A stretch of 64,000 nt of DNA, from positions 1,094,720 through 1,158,719 of the forward strand of contig JABMLP010000022.1 in assembly GCA_013176395.1 (NCBI GenBank). Reading direction: 5' to 3'. The first letter of the stretch is position 1. Every line of letters begins with the position of its first letter. This stretch comes from Venturia oleaginea (lineage: Eukaryota; Ascomycota; Dothideomycetes; Venturiales; Venturiaceae). Below, in pieces: positions 1 to 9,687 of the stretch. Both the position numbers and the translations under genes were made by a program. Below the pieces are notes generated by a model. It worked only from the letters and a program-made list of their open reading frames with translations. It ran no database searches and was not told the origin of the DNA.

Positions 1-1988
1 GCTTCGAACTCACAATCCGCATATCGACTGGAGAACATTGACGCTCACGTTCCCAGACCAACGATATTCCGTGCAGGCTAGCATGCGCGCTAGAACACGG
101 ACAGCACAAAGACCTTTGCGGAAAAGGCCTACACACGTTGAAGTGGCATACTGCTATCGTCTCCAGACAGAGAAGGATAGGTCAGTGTTCCAAATTCCCC
201 ATGGGTACCAGGAATTTGCAGAACTTTTTAAAGGGGAATCGATCGAAGATTCTCTTCCACCACACCAACCATGGGATCATGAGATCAAGCTCAAGAATAA
301 TGAACAACCAAAGAAGTTCAAGATCTACTCATTGAGGGAAGATCAGCTTGAAACCCTTCGTGAATATATCGACGATTTCACGAAGAAGAAGTTCATCCGG
401 GAGTCGAAGTCACCCGCCGGATATTCAGTTTTCTACGTACCCAAGCCCGATGGTTCACAACGATTGTGTGTCGACTACCAACATCTAAATGAGATTTCAG
501 AGAAGAATGCGTACACGCTGCCTTTAATCCAGGAGTTGAGGGACAGACTCCAAGGAGCCAGATGATTCACGAAATTCGATATTCCTGCGGCTTTTCATCG
601 AATAAGGATTAAGGAAGGTGACGAGTGGAAGACAGCATTCCGCACTCACCTTGAGCACTACGAATACCTTGTCATGCCCTTTGGTTTGACAAACGCCCCT
701 GCGACGCTGCAAGCCTATATGAACAATGTGCTTCGCGAGCACTTAGACAAGTTTGTGTCTGTTTATATGGATGACATTTTGGTTTACTATCGAACGTTCG
801 AAGAACACGCCAATCACGTTCGAACCGTCCTCCGCGCACTACAGATATTTAACTTGCGGCTGAAACCCTCGAAAAGCGAATTCCACAAGCAACGAATCAA
901 GTTCGTTGGATGTTTTGTCTCTCAAGATGGACTTGAGATGGACCCGGAAATTTACCAGAAGGTCCGCGATTGGCCGGTACCCTCGAACGTCAAAGGAGTA
1001 CAGTCATTTCACGCCTTCGCGAATTATTATCGACAATTCATCGAAAGCTTTTCCGAAGTTGCAGAGCCCCTCACGGGATTGATGAAGAAGGGGATTACCT
1101 TGGAATGGAACGAGCATGCGCAAAAGGCCTTTGACGCACTCAAGATACGGTTAACACCACCCATTCTGCAACTGTTTAACTCAGAAAAAACAGCCACAGT
1201 CGAGGCGGATGCGTCCGATCGAGCCCTCGGAGCATGTCTCAGCCAACCTGATTCAGATGGAAAGCTAAGACCAGTAGCTTACCACGCACGAAAATTCCTG
1301 AAAGCAGAAGTCAACTACTCCACTTCAGACAAGGAACTCATGGCCATAGTTGATGCCTTCAAGCACTGGAAGCATTATCTTGAAGGAGCGAAACACAAGA
1401 TTACCGTGTATTCCGATCACAAGAACCTGCGGAATTTCACGACGACAAAGGAATTGAATCGACGGCAACTAAGATGGTCAGAAGAACTGTCATTTTACAA
1501 CTTCCATATCCTTTACAAGAAAGGAAAGGAAAACGTTAACGCCGATGCATTAAGTCGACGAGAAGACTTCATGGCAGGAGAAAAAGAGAAAGTCGAACGC
1601 GCTTTGTTCCGACAGAAGGTGATGCACTTGTGCACCAAGTCTCATCACTTCAGACAGGAAAGTCCTCTTATTGGCAAGAGGTCAGGAACGCGCAGCAAAG
1701 GATCCAGATGTACAAGGCTACATTCAATCAGCAGATCAGAATACTCGTATTGAAGACGGATTGCTCCTCTTCAACAACTTGGTATATCTTCCCACGAGCC
1801 TTAGGAAACAGTACATCCTACATCAACACGAATCTCCACTCAATGGTCATTGCCGACCAGAGATTGTCCTTTCACGACTTCAGAATACCTTCTACTTCCC
1901 GCGCATGCGACAGGAAGTTTTCAAGGAAATAGGAAAGTGTGTTCTTTGCAAAAAGGCCAAGTACGAACGACAGAAACTGTCGCATTAG
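1..1988 (+). pseudogene. Decayed Ty3/gypsy pol fragment (RT, RNase H, integrase zinc domain)
   Basis: Reading frame 2 encodes the N-terminal part of a gypsy reverse transcriptase (to about 565), then the palm with YMDDILVY (about 770-790), and an RNase H with the tail motif NADALSRR (about 1540-1560). One in-frame TGA at about 563-565, where W is expected before FTKFD, splits it; TGG to TGA fits a G-to-A change. Near 1630-1670 the frame shifts, and the next frame (1671-1988) carries the HHCC zinc-binding domain of integrase, ending CVLCKKAK. Everything after the zinc domain is missing, and the 5' part runs off the window. No LTR was found for it. It differs from the other gypsy copies here at the start of RT, so I treat it as a separate family. 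Function: dead retrotransposon polyprotein. Confidence 0.85.
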
Positions 1989-2104
1989 ATACCTTTGGAA
2001 GCATCTACGGTGATGTTTTTCAAAACGACGGACCGAGTCTACGTCCTCCTAGGCGTACAAAAAGCAGAACCGCCCCAACGGAAACGGGGTAGAAGAAGAG
2101 TAAT

Positions 2105-2320
2105 GTCAAAGGATAGATCCTTTCTCAACTTATCCTGGATGGATCTGAAGTCAGTAGCAACCTCTACGATGGAAGCTGAATACATGGCAATGAGCAGCGG
2201 TAGTAAACAAGCTCAATTCCTTTCATCTCTCTTGAGGGAAATGGGACATCCGGACATGGTAGGCAAGAACGCTTTTGAGCCTCTCATGGTTCTGAAGGGA
2301 GACAACCAAGCTTTTCTTTT
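2105..2320 (+). pseudogene. Copia RNase H C-terminal fragment, inverted
   Basis: This + strand piece encodes KSVATSTMEAEYMAMSSGS followed by KQAQFLSSLLREMG and a GDNQA motif, which is the C-terminal half of a Ty1/copia RNase H. The matching N-terminal half lies on the minus strand and ends at 3016 just before the point where KSVATS would follow (SKKT). The two pieces therefore look like one RNase H cut by an inversion of about 870 bp. No LTR follows it, so the 3' end of this copia copy is lost. Confidence 0.75.
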
Positions 2321-2850
2321 TGATGTAATGGTCGTAGACCTCTCCCGTTTTTATTCGCTTTTGATGGACGGCCAGCGTTTTTTCGTATGTCTTCTATCTT
2401 GATCGAGAAAAATGCTATTAACGGCCAGTCATTGACACACTGACGAAGTACAGGATAGGTAGCATATAGGCGCTCCATCATTGCGGTAAGGTGATCTCGA
2501 TCATGCTTTTTGAGGGCCTTAGGGGCGAGAACCGTTGACCTAATTTGGACAATATTAGCGGTGTAAAAGTCTCAGTTCTGAGCGTTAAGTGCATACCCTC
2601 TACGTTCAATCGTCTCCCATTCTGCATCAAGCCGTATAGCTTCATGACACATAGATCGGATCCCAGAACAACATTCTTTGAGTGTTTCTGCTCTCGAATC
2701 ATAGGTAGAAGCTTGAATTGCTGTAAATGCATCCTTGACGTTTTCAAGAGACTGCAGAGGGAAGCCCTCAGGTGGGTAAAGATCTCGTGGTGGGTGAGAA
2801 TCTCGTGGTAGGTAAGGATCTCGTGGTGGTAGAATAGCACACATTTTGAA
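2290..2850 (-). pseudogene. Unrecognised coding remnant
   Basis: Two minus-strand frames, about 2844-2572 and 2481-2300, read as one protein-like sequence with a frame break near 2570-2480. The N-terminal frame has a proline/arginine run with repeated PPRD/PRDS units, then a helical stretch (SLENVKDAFTAIQAS, CSGIRSMCHEAIRLD). The second frame contains MMERLYATYPVLRQC and a basic C-terminus. I do not recognise the family. It lies in the inverted copia segment. It could be part of a transposon gag or a captured host gene. No start or stop can be trusted. Confidence 0.35.
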
Positions 2851-2924
2851 TAGGCTGAAAAGTCGAGATAGGTAGGTAATAACCTAATAAAATGATGGCT
2901 GTGTAGCAAGGTGTTCGTTAAATA

Positions 2925-3012
2925 CTTAGAAACAGCTTGTGGAGGAATAGAAATACATGTGAAACAATCCTCAAACAATCCCTGCTAGGTGCACGTGAAA
3001 GACTACCAGGTA
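2925..3012. repeat. Segment shared with the copia 2 leader
   Basis: The stretch with CAATCCCTGCTAGGTGCACG (about 2965-2990) and its flanks resembles 52235-52315 in the leader of copia 2, which reads AATCCCTGCTAGGCGCACGT, with similar bases before and after. It is probably a scrap of an LTR or leader of a copia 2-like element joined to copia 1 at 3012. Boundaries are uncertain. Confidence 0.4.
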
Positions 3013-3015
3013 GTG

Positions 3016-3758
3016 CTAAGTCTTCTTGCTCATCCAGGCAACTGGTGCTCCAGCAAGAAAGAACACCCATCCTAGGATGGAGACTCTGTCTGCCTTGTCC
3101 ATAGCGTAATCTGCACCTGAGTATCCCACAAGCCCAGTATGTCCTCCAATGCTGTATTCCAGTCCAAGATCTGGAAATGACCTGAGGTACCTAGCTACTT
3201 TCTTGATTGCCTTCTCATGGAATACCGTTGGGTCAGATGCATAGGAGCTGAGTCTTCCAATAGTAAAAGCTATATCTGGCCTGCACATCACCATTGGCCA
3301 CATCCATGTTCCCGTCTGCTCCTGGTAGCTCCCACTATCTGCGCGAGGATCTGTTGGTCCTGATTTCCTCAGATCATCATAGGAATCCATGGGTGACAGT
3401 GTTGGTTTCCCTTTTTCCGCCGACATTCCAAACTTTGCGAGGGCCTCCCTGATGTAGTGTCCTTGGTCAAGCTTCAGGGTTCCCTTCGTTCTATCTCTGG
3501 ATCCTCATGCCAACAATCTTGTCTGGTTCTCCTAGGTCCTTGATCTGGAAGATCTTCCCAAATTCTTGCTTGAACCATTTGATATTGTCGAGATTTGAGG
3601 ATGCAATAGGTATGTCGTCTACCCATGTAAGAATCATGATGTCTCTCTCCTTGTGAACCAAAAGACAGGGGTCAACTTCTGATTGGGCAAAGCCCAGCTT
3701 CTTCAATTTCTCTACACAGAGTTGGTTCCAGTCTCTTGCTGCTTGTTTCAGACCATAC
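3016..3758 (-). pseudogene. Copia 1: RT C-terminal half and RNase H N-terminal half
   Basis: This minus-strand segment continues copia 1. It starts at 3758 with GLKQAARDWNQ, the standard copia RT motif after SLY, then WVDDIPIA (the catalytic VDD box, about 3620) and IKDLGEP. Near 3491 a loss of 2 bp in a GAGA run shifts the frame. The next frame gives CRPDIAFTIGRLSSY, the RNase H start, DYAMDKADR and WMSKKT at 3016. The first part of RT is on the other side of the gypsy insertion (9688-13220), and 175 bp between them are now inverted (3935-4109). Dead. Confidence 0.85.
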
Positions 3759-3934
3759 TATTACGGGACGGTAGCTGGAAAGACGCAGCATACTCGTAGC
3801 CAAAGATTGTTTAGATTCAGTTAAAGAGTGAAGGTATCTACAAACAGAGAACCTCAATGAGGTTCTTTCTCTATACTAGGCTCAATCAGGCTTAGGCTCT
3901 TAGCCTATACCAACCATGGGCCATGCCCATAACA
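3759..3934 (-). repeat. Solo LTR of the gypsy 1 family, inverted
   Basis: These 176 bp are the reverse complement of the gypsy 1 LTR (TGTTATGGG ... CGTAATA), with one difference in 176 positions (CTTTAAC against CCTTAAC). The flanking 5 bp are CATAC on the left and GATAC on the right. They do not match each other, but CATAC pairs with GTATG at 4105-4109 and GATAC pairs with GTATC at 9688-9692 (see findings). It marks a second insertion of the gypsy 1 family into copia 1, reduced to one LTR. Confidence 0.92.
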
Positions 3935-4109
3935 GATACCCTGAGATGCTTTATGGCTACTGTTGCCAAGAAGAATCTCCACATGCATGTAGTTGATGTA
4001 AACAATGCATTCACCGAATCATTCCTGAAAGAGGACATCTTCATGATCCCTCCCCCCGGAGTAGACATTCCACCAGGCAAAGTCTTCAAGATGCTGAAGA
4101 GCTTGTATG
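3935..4109 (+). pseudogene. Copia 1 RT block, inverted between two LTRs
   Basis: This 175-bp block encodes, on the + strand, DTLRCFMATVAKKNLHMHVV and then VDVNNAF, FMIPPPGV and KMLKSLY, the middle of a Ty1/copia reverse transcriptase. The rest of the same RT is on the minus strand on both sides. If the block is turned round, its start joins the FAPTVRHDT end of the 9688-13220 part and its end joins GLKQAARDW at 3758, in frame on both sides. It was therefore flipped after copia 1 inserted. Confidence 0.9.
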
Positions 4110-4285
4110 TGTTATGGGCATGGCCCATGGTTGGTATAGGCTAAGAGCCTAAGCCTGATTGAGCCTAGTATAGAGAAAGAACCTCATTGAGGTTCTCTGT
4201 TTGTAGATACCTTCACTCCTTAACTGAATCTAAACAATCTTTGGCTACGAGTATGCTGCGTCTTTCCAGCTACCGTCCCGTAATA
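4110..4285 (+). repeat. Gypsy 1 5' LTR
   Basis: Starts TGTTATGGG and ends CGTAATA; 176 bp, identical to the 3' LTR at 9512-9687. By family logic it holds the promoter in its first part. The 11 bases at 4222-4232 (AACTGAATCTA) are the reverse complement of the primer-binding site, which suggests that transcription starts at or very near 4222 (U3 about 112 nt). Confidence 0.93.
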
Positions 4286-4296
4286 TAGATTCAGTT
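4286..4296 (+). promoter_or_regulatory. Gypsy 1 primer-binding site, self-priming type
   Basis: TAGATTCAGTT follows the LTR with no gap and is an exact 11-nt reverse complement of 4222-4232 inside the LTR. Tf1 and sushi-type elements prime minus-strand DNA with the folded-back 5' end of their own RNA in this way. I saw no match to a tRNA 3' end. Confidence 0.8.
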
Positions 4297-4319
4297 CTTT
4301 ACAAACCTAGGTGTACTTG

Positions 4320-5414
4320 ATGCGTAGCAACAGTACCCTATCGACTCCTACAACCTACACCCCTACTACCGACGACGACCCAATCGCGAGCATTACGCAA
4401 GGAATCGACAAACTCTCAATGGCTCGAGCAAATTCGCCTGACACCGTACAACAATTGGTGGCAGCTCTGACCGCAGTCAGTGTTGATGGGAACACCGGTG
4501 CAAAAGCTATTGCATGGCCTAAATGGGACGGGAAAAGAGACAACTACACGCTGTTCAGATGGCAGATCAAGACAAAAATCACTGTTGAAAATGGGAAGCT
4601 TGGAAGCAATCAAGGAATATGCGCGAACATCTTCAACGGGCTTCCGACAGAGAAACAACAACGCGTCATCCAATGGCTAAGCAATGGAGAGCAACATGAC
4701 AACTACGAACCCGAGTCCTTTATCAAGCATATGGACGACAAGTTCTTAGATCATGAAGCGGAAGCTAAAGCTCTCGACGAGCTGAACAAGATTAGCCAAG
4801 GCAGCAGACAACCGTTCGAAGACTTCCGCCAGCAGTTCGAACAACTGACATCGCAAGCTGGATCCCTAGCGCCGCAAAGAGCCTCAAAGATCACTATCAT
4901 GAACAACGCGCTCAACTACTCCCTCCAACAGACCTTGAAATCAGTGCGATTGTCCAGGGACGACTACGACACTTACGTAAAAGATGTACAGTACTTCGCG
5001 ACGAAGACAGAGGCTCTATCCCACCAACGCCGCTATCCAAGTACGGATAAGGAGACGCCAACGACTCGAGGGAGGCCACAATCACCCCAAACAGTCAGTC
5101 GTGACGCAGAAGGCGATGTCGAAATGACTGGCATCAACGCCCTTTCAGCGCAGATCGCAGCACTGATAGCTCGGGTCGATACACTCGGAAAGGATGCGAA
5201 GAAGGACCGACGACCTAGAGCGAAATGGCGATCCCAAACAGAGTTCTTGGCACTTATACAAGCGGGCAAATGCGGGCGCTGTAAGAAGCCCAAGCACCAC
5301 CCGAACGTATGCGAATTCCGACCAGCAACACGTCCAAAGACTCAGGTCACTGCGGTAATCACACAGCATACCGATGACTCCCTACAGGAAGCCTCATCAG
5401 AGTCGGAAAACTAG
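4320..5414 (+). CDS. Gypsy 1 Gag
   Basis: A 364-residue Gag from the first ATG at 4320; the frame is open a little upstream (GTG at 4311), but ATG 4320 is the first AUG after the primer site. The central part (WDGKRDNYTLFRWQIKTKI onwards) matches the retrotransposon Gag capsid fold in type. Near the C-terminus is one zinc knuckle, CGRCKKPKHHPNVC (CX2CX4HX4C), for RNA binding. The protein forms the virus-like particle shell. It ends TAG at 5412-5414, and pol follows in the -1 frame. Confidence 0.88.
   Translation: MRSNSTLSTPTTYTPTTDDDPIASITQGIDKLSMARANSPDTVQQLVAALTAVSVDGNTGAKAIAWPKWDGKRDNYTLFRWQIKTKITVENGKLGSNQGICANIFNGLPTEKQQRVIQWLSNGEQHDNYEPESFIKHMDDKFLDHEAEAKALDELNKISQGSRQPFEDFRQQFEQLTSQAGSLAPQRASKITIMNNALNYSLQQTLKSVRLSRDDYDTYVKDVQYFATKTEALSHQRRYPSTDKETPTTRGRPQSPQTVSRDAEGDVEMTGINALSAQIAALIARVDTLGKDAKKDRRPRAKWRSQTEFLALIQAGKCGRCKKPKHHPNVCEFRPATRPKTQVTAVITQHTDDSLQEASSESEN
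5378..5414 (+). other. Gag/pol frame overlap of gypsy 1
   Basis: The pol frame is open from 5378 (the previous stop is TGA at 5375-5377), so it overlaps the end of gag by 37 nt in the -1 frame. The last gag bases before TAG are GGAAAAC, a possible slip site, but not a canonical X XXY YYZ heptamer. Restart after termination is the alternative. Either way Pol would be made in lower amount than Gag. Confidence 0.5.
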
Positions 5415-5422
5415 CTACCCTT

Positions 5423-8400
5423 GTGCATCGTCGCGCACGAGGGTCTGAAGTAGATGTACATGGCGAAGACATTACAAAGCTACCAGGCATAAGAGAAATC
5501 AAAGCAGCAAAGGATAGGATGGAAAGTACACCCTTCTTGATAGATACCTTGATCAACGGAACTTCTTTCACCGAATCCTTCTTTGATAACGGCTGCCTCC
5601 CTTATGCTGCTTTCAGCGAGAAGAGTGTCCAAACACATCGTCTACCGCGCATCCCAATTGACACCAAACAATTGGCACTGGCTAAAGAGAGCCACGAGAA
5701 CGGAGAAGACCTCCGTATTACGCACATGACCTACGCTACGATCGACATTGATGGTCGAGCAGAGCGAGTCTATGGGTATATAGTGAAAGGATTGAGCTTC
5801 CCTATTATCCTAGGCAAGGCATGGGCAGAGAGAAACTGGGTGCGATATATAGCAGCTAAGAGAAAGCTGCTTATTGGTCAAGGATCCCAGCGCATCACGG
5901 TAAGAGAAAAGGGGTGGCTAGAACAGAACACCAAAGCGCGAGACCGGCTCGCTCACGTGCGGGCGGCTTGTCTAGTGTCAGGATCTGTATTTGCAGCTAT
6001 TGTTGGAAGGGCCCAGCGACGGTTGAGAAGAGATGGACCGGATGGTACACAAGTGCTGGCTATCTCGATGTCGGATATCAACAAGGCCCTAAGCAAGTTA
6101 GCAGAAAGAAAACAGAGAAAGACTGAGGAAGAAATCCGACAAGAGATACCAGAAGAAATAGCAGAGCATGCTGATGCCTTTCTCGACGACGAAGACGGAG
6201 AGATCGCGCCCCATCAAGAGGGTCGCGATCACGTTATCGAATTGATACGAGATGAACAAGGTCGCGAGGCAGAAGTTCCTTGGGGCCCATTATACGGCAT
6301 GTCGAGGGAAGAGCTATTAGTCCTACGAAAAACACTTTCGGACTATATGGACAAGGGCTGGATACGCGCCAGCAACTCACCAGCGGCAGCCCCAGTCTTA
6401 TTTGTAAGGAAACCAGGTGGAGGCATTCGGATGTGTGTAGACTATCGGGCACTGAATCGAATCACTCGATCGGACCGCTACCCATTGCCACTAATCCGAG
6501 AAACCCTACGAAATCTAGCAACAGCGCGTTGGTACACCAAACTTGACGTCAGAGCGGCATTTCATCGGCTCCGCATCAAGCACGGCGATGAGTGGAAAAC
6601 GGCTTTTCGCACTCGATTTGGACTATTCGAATGGCTAGTTACCCCCTTCGGACTAGCTGGCGCACCCGCGAGCTTTCAACGATACATCAACGGAGTCCTA
6701 CGGGAATCCCTAGATATCTGCTGTTCAGCCTACATGGACGATGTCTTGATATGGAGCGACGGCGACTATCTGGATCACATGGTTAATGTTAACCAAATTC
6801 TTGCCAAGCTCAAGACTGCTGGACTTCGGCTAGACTTAAGCAAGTGCGAGTTTGCTGTTCAGGAGGTCAAATATCTGGGGTTCATTATCACTGCAGGAGA
6901 AGGGATCAAAGTCGACCCAGAGAAAGTTGCCGCGATTAAAGAATGGGAGGCTCCAGTCAATGTCACAGGCGTACGCTCCTTCCTAGGCTTTGCAAATTTC
7001 TACCGAGACTTCATCGACAACTTCTCAGAGCTCTCCGACCCCTTAATCAAGTTAACACGGAAGGCCGTCGCTTTTGTCTGGAACAAAGAACATGAGAACG
7101 CCTTTCAAGTCTTGAAGGAGCTATTCATCTCCGGCCCAATACTGGCTCACTGGAATCCAGACCTGGATACGGTACTCGAGTGCGACTGCTCTGGCTACGC
7201 GCTGGGAGGCACGTTGTCGCAGAAGGATATGAAAGGAAAACTACGACCAGTAGCATACTTCTCCCGCAAGCTCACTGCGGCTGAATGTAACTACGAGATC
7301 CACGATAAAGAATTACTGGCAGTAATCAAGTCCATTGAACACTGGAGAGGAGAACTACGCAGTGTTGCAGCACCTTTCAAAGTCCTTACCGATCACAAGA
7401 ATCTCCGCTACTTTATGACAGCGCAGCGTTTGTCAGAGAGACAAGCAAGATGGTCGCTAATTCTATCTGAGTACCAATTCCAGCTGGAATTTCGCGCCGG
7501 AAAACTAGCGCAAAGACCAGACGCACTATCAAGAAGACATCAAGATATGCCACATGACAAGAACGACGAGAGACTACAAGGGCGAGTGGCCCAGTTGATC
7601 AAGGACGAATGGCTTCCTCCTCTTTCCGAGAGGACGACCGAAACAATCGCAATACAAGCCCTTATCTGCCCAGTCAATACACCGAATACATCCAATAGTA
7701 CATGGGACGTTATACGGGAGCCCCAGCAAAATACTGGACTGGACGGTCGACACCAGCTGACTGCCGAAAACGGTCAACACCGGTCCACTACTAGGTACGG
7801 TCAAAACCGGTCAGTTGCAAAAGGATGCGATCTTTTCGAGAAACCAGAGTTACAACTTCTCTGGGATCGCGCAATAGCAGAGGACCAATCCTACGAAGCT
7901 ATTCATACGGCTATAGTTACTGGCGAACGTTCCTTTCCTCCAGAGCTCAAGTTGTCGGTACAGCTACCCGAATGCGAAGTAGACGACCACGGCGCGGTCA
8001 CGAGAAGAGGGATCCTATGGGTACCAGATTGGGAACCGCTGCGAACAACGCTGGTCCAACAAACTCACGATTCCCATGTTACTGGACACCCAGGGAGAGA
8101 TAGCACGCTTGCGATTCTATCCAGAAGTTTCTTTTGGCCCCAACAATACAAGACAGTCCGGCAGTTTGTACGTAATTGCGACGTATGTGGGAGAACAGGA
8201 ATATGGCGTGATAAGAAGCGAGGTCTTCTGAAACCACTTCCAATCCCGGCCCGCTTCCACAGCGAGCTATCAATCGATTTCATGACTGATTTGCCCGCGG
8301 AGGAAAACGGCCCAAAATACCTCATGGTTATCACAGATCGCCTCCTCAAAAGTGTTACGTTGGAGGCTATGACTACAATGAGCGCCAAAGAGTGCGCGAA

Positions 8401-9499
8401 AAGGTTCTTACAATGCCACTATCGCTACCACGGATTTCCCATGGCATTGACGTCGGACAGAGGCAGCAATTGGACAGGTCGTTTTTGGAGGAAGCTTTGC
8501 GAACTTACAAAGATTGAGCAGAGACTCTTTACAGCCTTTCATCCACAGACCGATGGCGCGACAGAGCGTATGAACCAGGAAGTTCTACGCTATCTCCGCG
8601 CCTTCATCGCATACTCCCAACTAGACTGGCCAACGCTACTACCTACGGCTATGTTAGCACTGAACAATCGTGACTCTTCAGTCACAGGGATGAGTCCATT
8701 CTATCTAACCCACGGCTACCATGCGGAACCAATCCAGAAAGTACAACGAATCTCACCCAGTAACTCACCAACAGCCGATGCCGAGACCTTTGTGCAACGA
8801 ATAGAAGAGGCACAAGAATATGCACAGGCAGCGATGGCCTGGTCCCAGCAGAAGATAGAGAACGACGCCAACAGGTCACGTCAAGCTGCCGAAACGTTAA
8901 AAAAGGGCGACAAAGTCTGGTTGAACCTTAGGAATATCAATACTCCGCAGCTATCAAAGAAACTGTCGTGGACGCAAGCCAAATACACTGTCGAGAACCA
9001 GATCTCCCCGATGGTATACGAGCTGGCTGACCTGCCAAGTGGTATCCATAACCGTTTCCACGTTGACCTACTCCGCCGAGCCGCAACCGACACACTGCCC
9101 TCACAAGAATCCGATGATACCCAGCCGCCACCATTAGTGCCTCAAACCGAAGAAACAGAGGCTGAGTTTGAAGTAGAACGTATACTTCGCGCAGAGAAGA
9201 AACGGGTTGGGCGAGGCTGGGTTCGTCAGTTATTAATCAAATGGAAAGGCTATGCAGATCCCGATTGGCAGCCACGTTCATTATTTACAGAAGTCGAGGA
9301 CTTAGACCGCTTCGAGGCAGAGTATGGCAAGGGCGACGGTGTCGGCGAAGATATAGGAGCTCAAACAGGGGCCCGAAGAAACCGAGTAGCGGTGGCCAGC
9401 GCCTTCGAATCTGCTACAAGCTGGCAGAAGCGATGTATGGCGTTTGTCTGTTTGATTATCCCACCTACCACACCCTCTTTAGTCCTGCACACCCGGTAA
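5423..9499 (+). CDS. Gypsy 1 Pol (protease, RT, RNase H, integrase, chromodomain)
   Basis: One open frame of about 1358 residues, counted from GTG 5423; if made by frameshifting it would start within 5378-5414. Order: protease with FFDNGCLPYAAFS near residue 55 (DNG where most families have DSG or DTG); RT with CVDYRALNR and YMDD at residue 437; RNase H with TDHKNLRYF and the tail RPDALSRRH; integrase zinc domain (HVTGHPGR ... CDVCGRTG), catalytic D in SIDFMTDLP, second D in TSDRGSNWTG and the E after it in TERMNQE; C-terminal chromodomain FEVERILRAEKK ... LLIKWKGYADPDW at about residues 1250-1310. The chromodomain is thought to steer integration to marked chromatin, which fits two insertions of this family 175 bp apart. 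TAA at 9497-9499 overlaps the polypurine tract. Confidence 0.92.
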   Translation: MHRRARGSEVDVHGEDITKLPGIREIKAAKDRMESTPFLIDTLINGTSFTESFFDNGCLPYAAFSEKSVQTHRLPRIPIDTKQLALAKESHENGEDLRITHMTYATIDIDGRAERVYGYIVKGLSFPIILGKAWAERNWVRYIAAKRKLLIGQGSQRITVREKGWLEQNTKARDRLAHVRAACLVSGSVFAAIVGRAQRRLRRDGPDGTQVLAISMSDINKALSKLAERKQRKTEEEIRQEIPEEIAEHADAFLDDEDGEIAPHQEGRDHVIELIRDEQGREAEVPWGPLYGMSREELLVLRKTLSDYMDKGWIRASNSPAAAPVLFVRKPGGGIRMCVDYRALNRITRSDRYPLPLIRETLRNLATARWYTKLDVRAAFHRLRIKHGDEWKTAFRTRFGLFEWLVTPFGLAGAPASFQRYINGVLRESLDICCSAYMDDVLIWSDGDYLDHMVNVNQILAKLKTAGLRLDLSKCEFAVQEVKYLGFIITAGEGIKVDPEKVAAIKEWEAPVNVTGVRSFLGFANFYRDFIDNFSELSDPLIKLTRKAVAFVWNKEHENAFQVLKELFISGPILAHWNPDLDTVLECDCSGYALGGTLSQKDMKGKLRPVAYFSRKLTAAECNYEIHDKELLAVIKSIEHWRGELRSVAAPFKVLTDHKNLRYFMTAQRLSERQARWSLILSEYQFQLEFRAGKLAQRPDALSRRHQDMPHDKNDERLQGRVAQLIKDEWLPPLSERTTETIAIQALICPVNTPNTSNSTWDVIREPQQNTGLDGRHQLTAENGQHRSTTRYGQNRSVAKGCDLFEKPELQLLWDRAIAEDQSYEAIHTAIVTGERSFPPELKLSVQLPECEVDDHGAVTRRGILWVPDWEPLRTTLVQQTHDSHVTGHPGRDSTLAILSRSFFWPQQYKTVRQFVRNCDVCGRTGIWRDKKRGLLKPLPIPARFHSELSIDFMTDLPAEENGPKYLMVITDRLLKSVTLEAMTTMSAKECAKRFLQCHYRYHGFPMALTSDRGSNWTGRFWRKLCELTKIEQRLFTAFHPQTDGATERMNQEVLRYLRAFIAYSQLDWPTLLPTAMLALNNRDSSVTGMSPFYLTHGYHAEPIQKVQRISPSNSPTADAETFVQRIEEAQEYAQAAMAWSQQKIENDANRSRQAAETLKKGDKVWLNLRNINTPQLSKKLSWTQAKYTVENQISPMVYELADLPSGIHNRFHVDLLRRAATDTLPSQESDDTQPPPLVPQTEETEAEFEVERILRAEKKRVGRGWVRQLLIKWKGYADPDWQPRSLFTEVEDLDRFEAEYGKGDGVGEDIGAQTGARRNRVAVASAFESATSWQKRCMAFVCLIIPPTTPSLVLHTR

Positions 9500-9511
9500 G
9501 GAGGGGGGTAA
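9498..9511 (+). promoter_or_regulatory. Gypsy 1 polypurine tract
   Basis: AAGGAGGGGGGTAA lies directly before the 3' LTR. It is the expected primer site for plus-strand DNA synthesis and also confirms the LTR start at TGTTATGGG. Confidence 0.85.
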
Positions 9512-9687
9512 TGTTATGGGCATGGCCCATGGTTGGTATAGGCTAAGAGCCTAAGCCTGATTGAGCCTAGTATAGAGAAAGAACCTCATTGAGGTTCTCT
9601 GTTTGTAGATACCTTCACTCCTTAACTGAATCTAAACAATCTTTGGCTACGAGTATGCTGCGTCTTTCCAGCTACCGTCCCGTAATA
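9512..9687 (+). repeat. Gypsy 1 3' LTR
   Basis: 176 bp, identical to the 5' LTR. It is followed by GTATC (9688-9692), whose partner target copy is GATAC (its reverse complement) at 3935-3939. Confidence 0.93.

Larger units (their letters stand above)
4110..9687 (+). mobile_element. Gypsy 1: complete chromovirus-type Ty3/gypsy element
   Basis: The 5578-bp element has identical 176-bp LTRs, a primer-binding site directly after the 5' LTR, gag, pol and a polypurine tract directly before the 3' LTR. Pol ends in a chromodomain, which places it among the chromoviruses. I see no stop or frame break apart from the gag/pol frame change. Identical LTRs and open frames suggest a recent insertion and possible activity. 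It sits in copia 1. The right flank is GTATC; the matching left TSD copy is now beside the solo LTR because of an inversion. Confidence 0.93.

Noticed and set aside
4355..4673. Minus-strand frames inside gypsy 1 gag
   Set aside because: They mirror the gag codons and have no family resemblance; the + strand frame has clear Gag and zinc-knuckle features.
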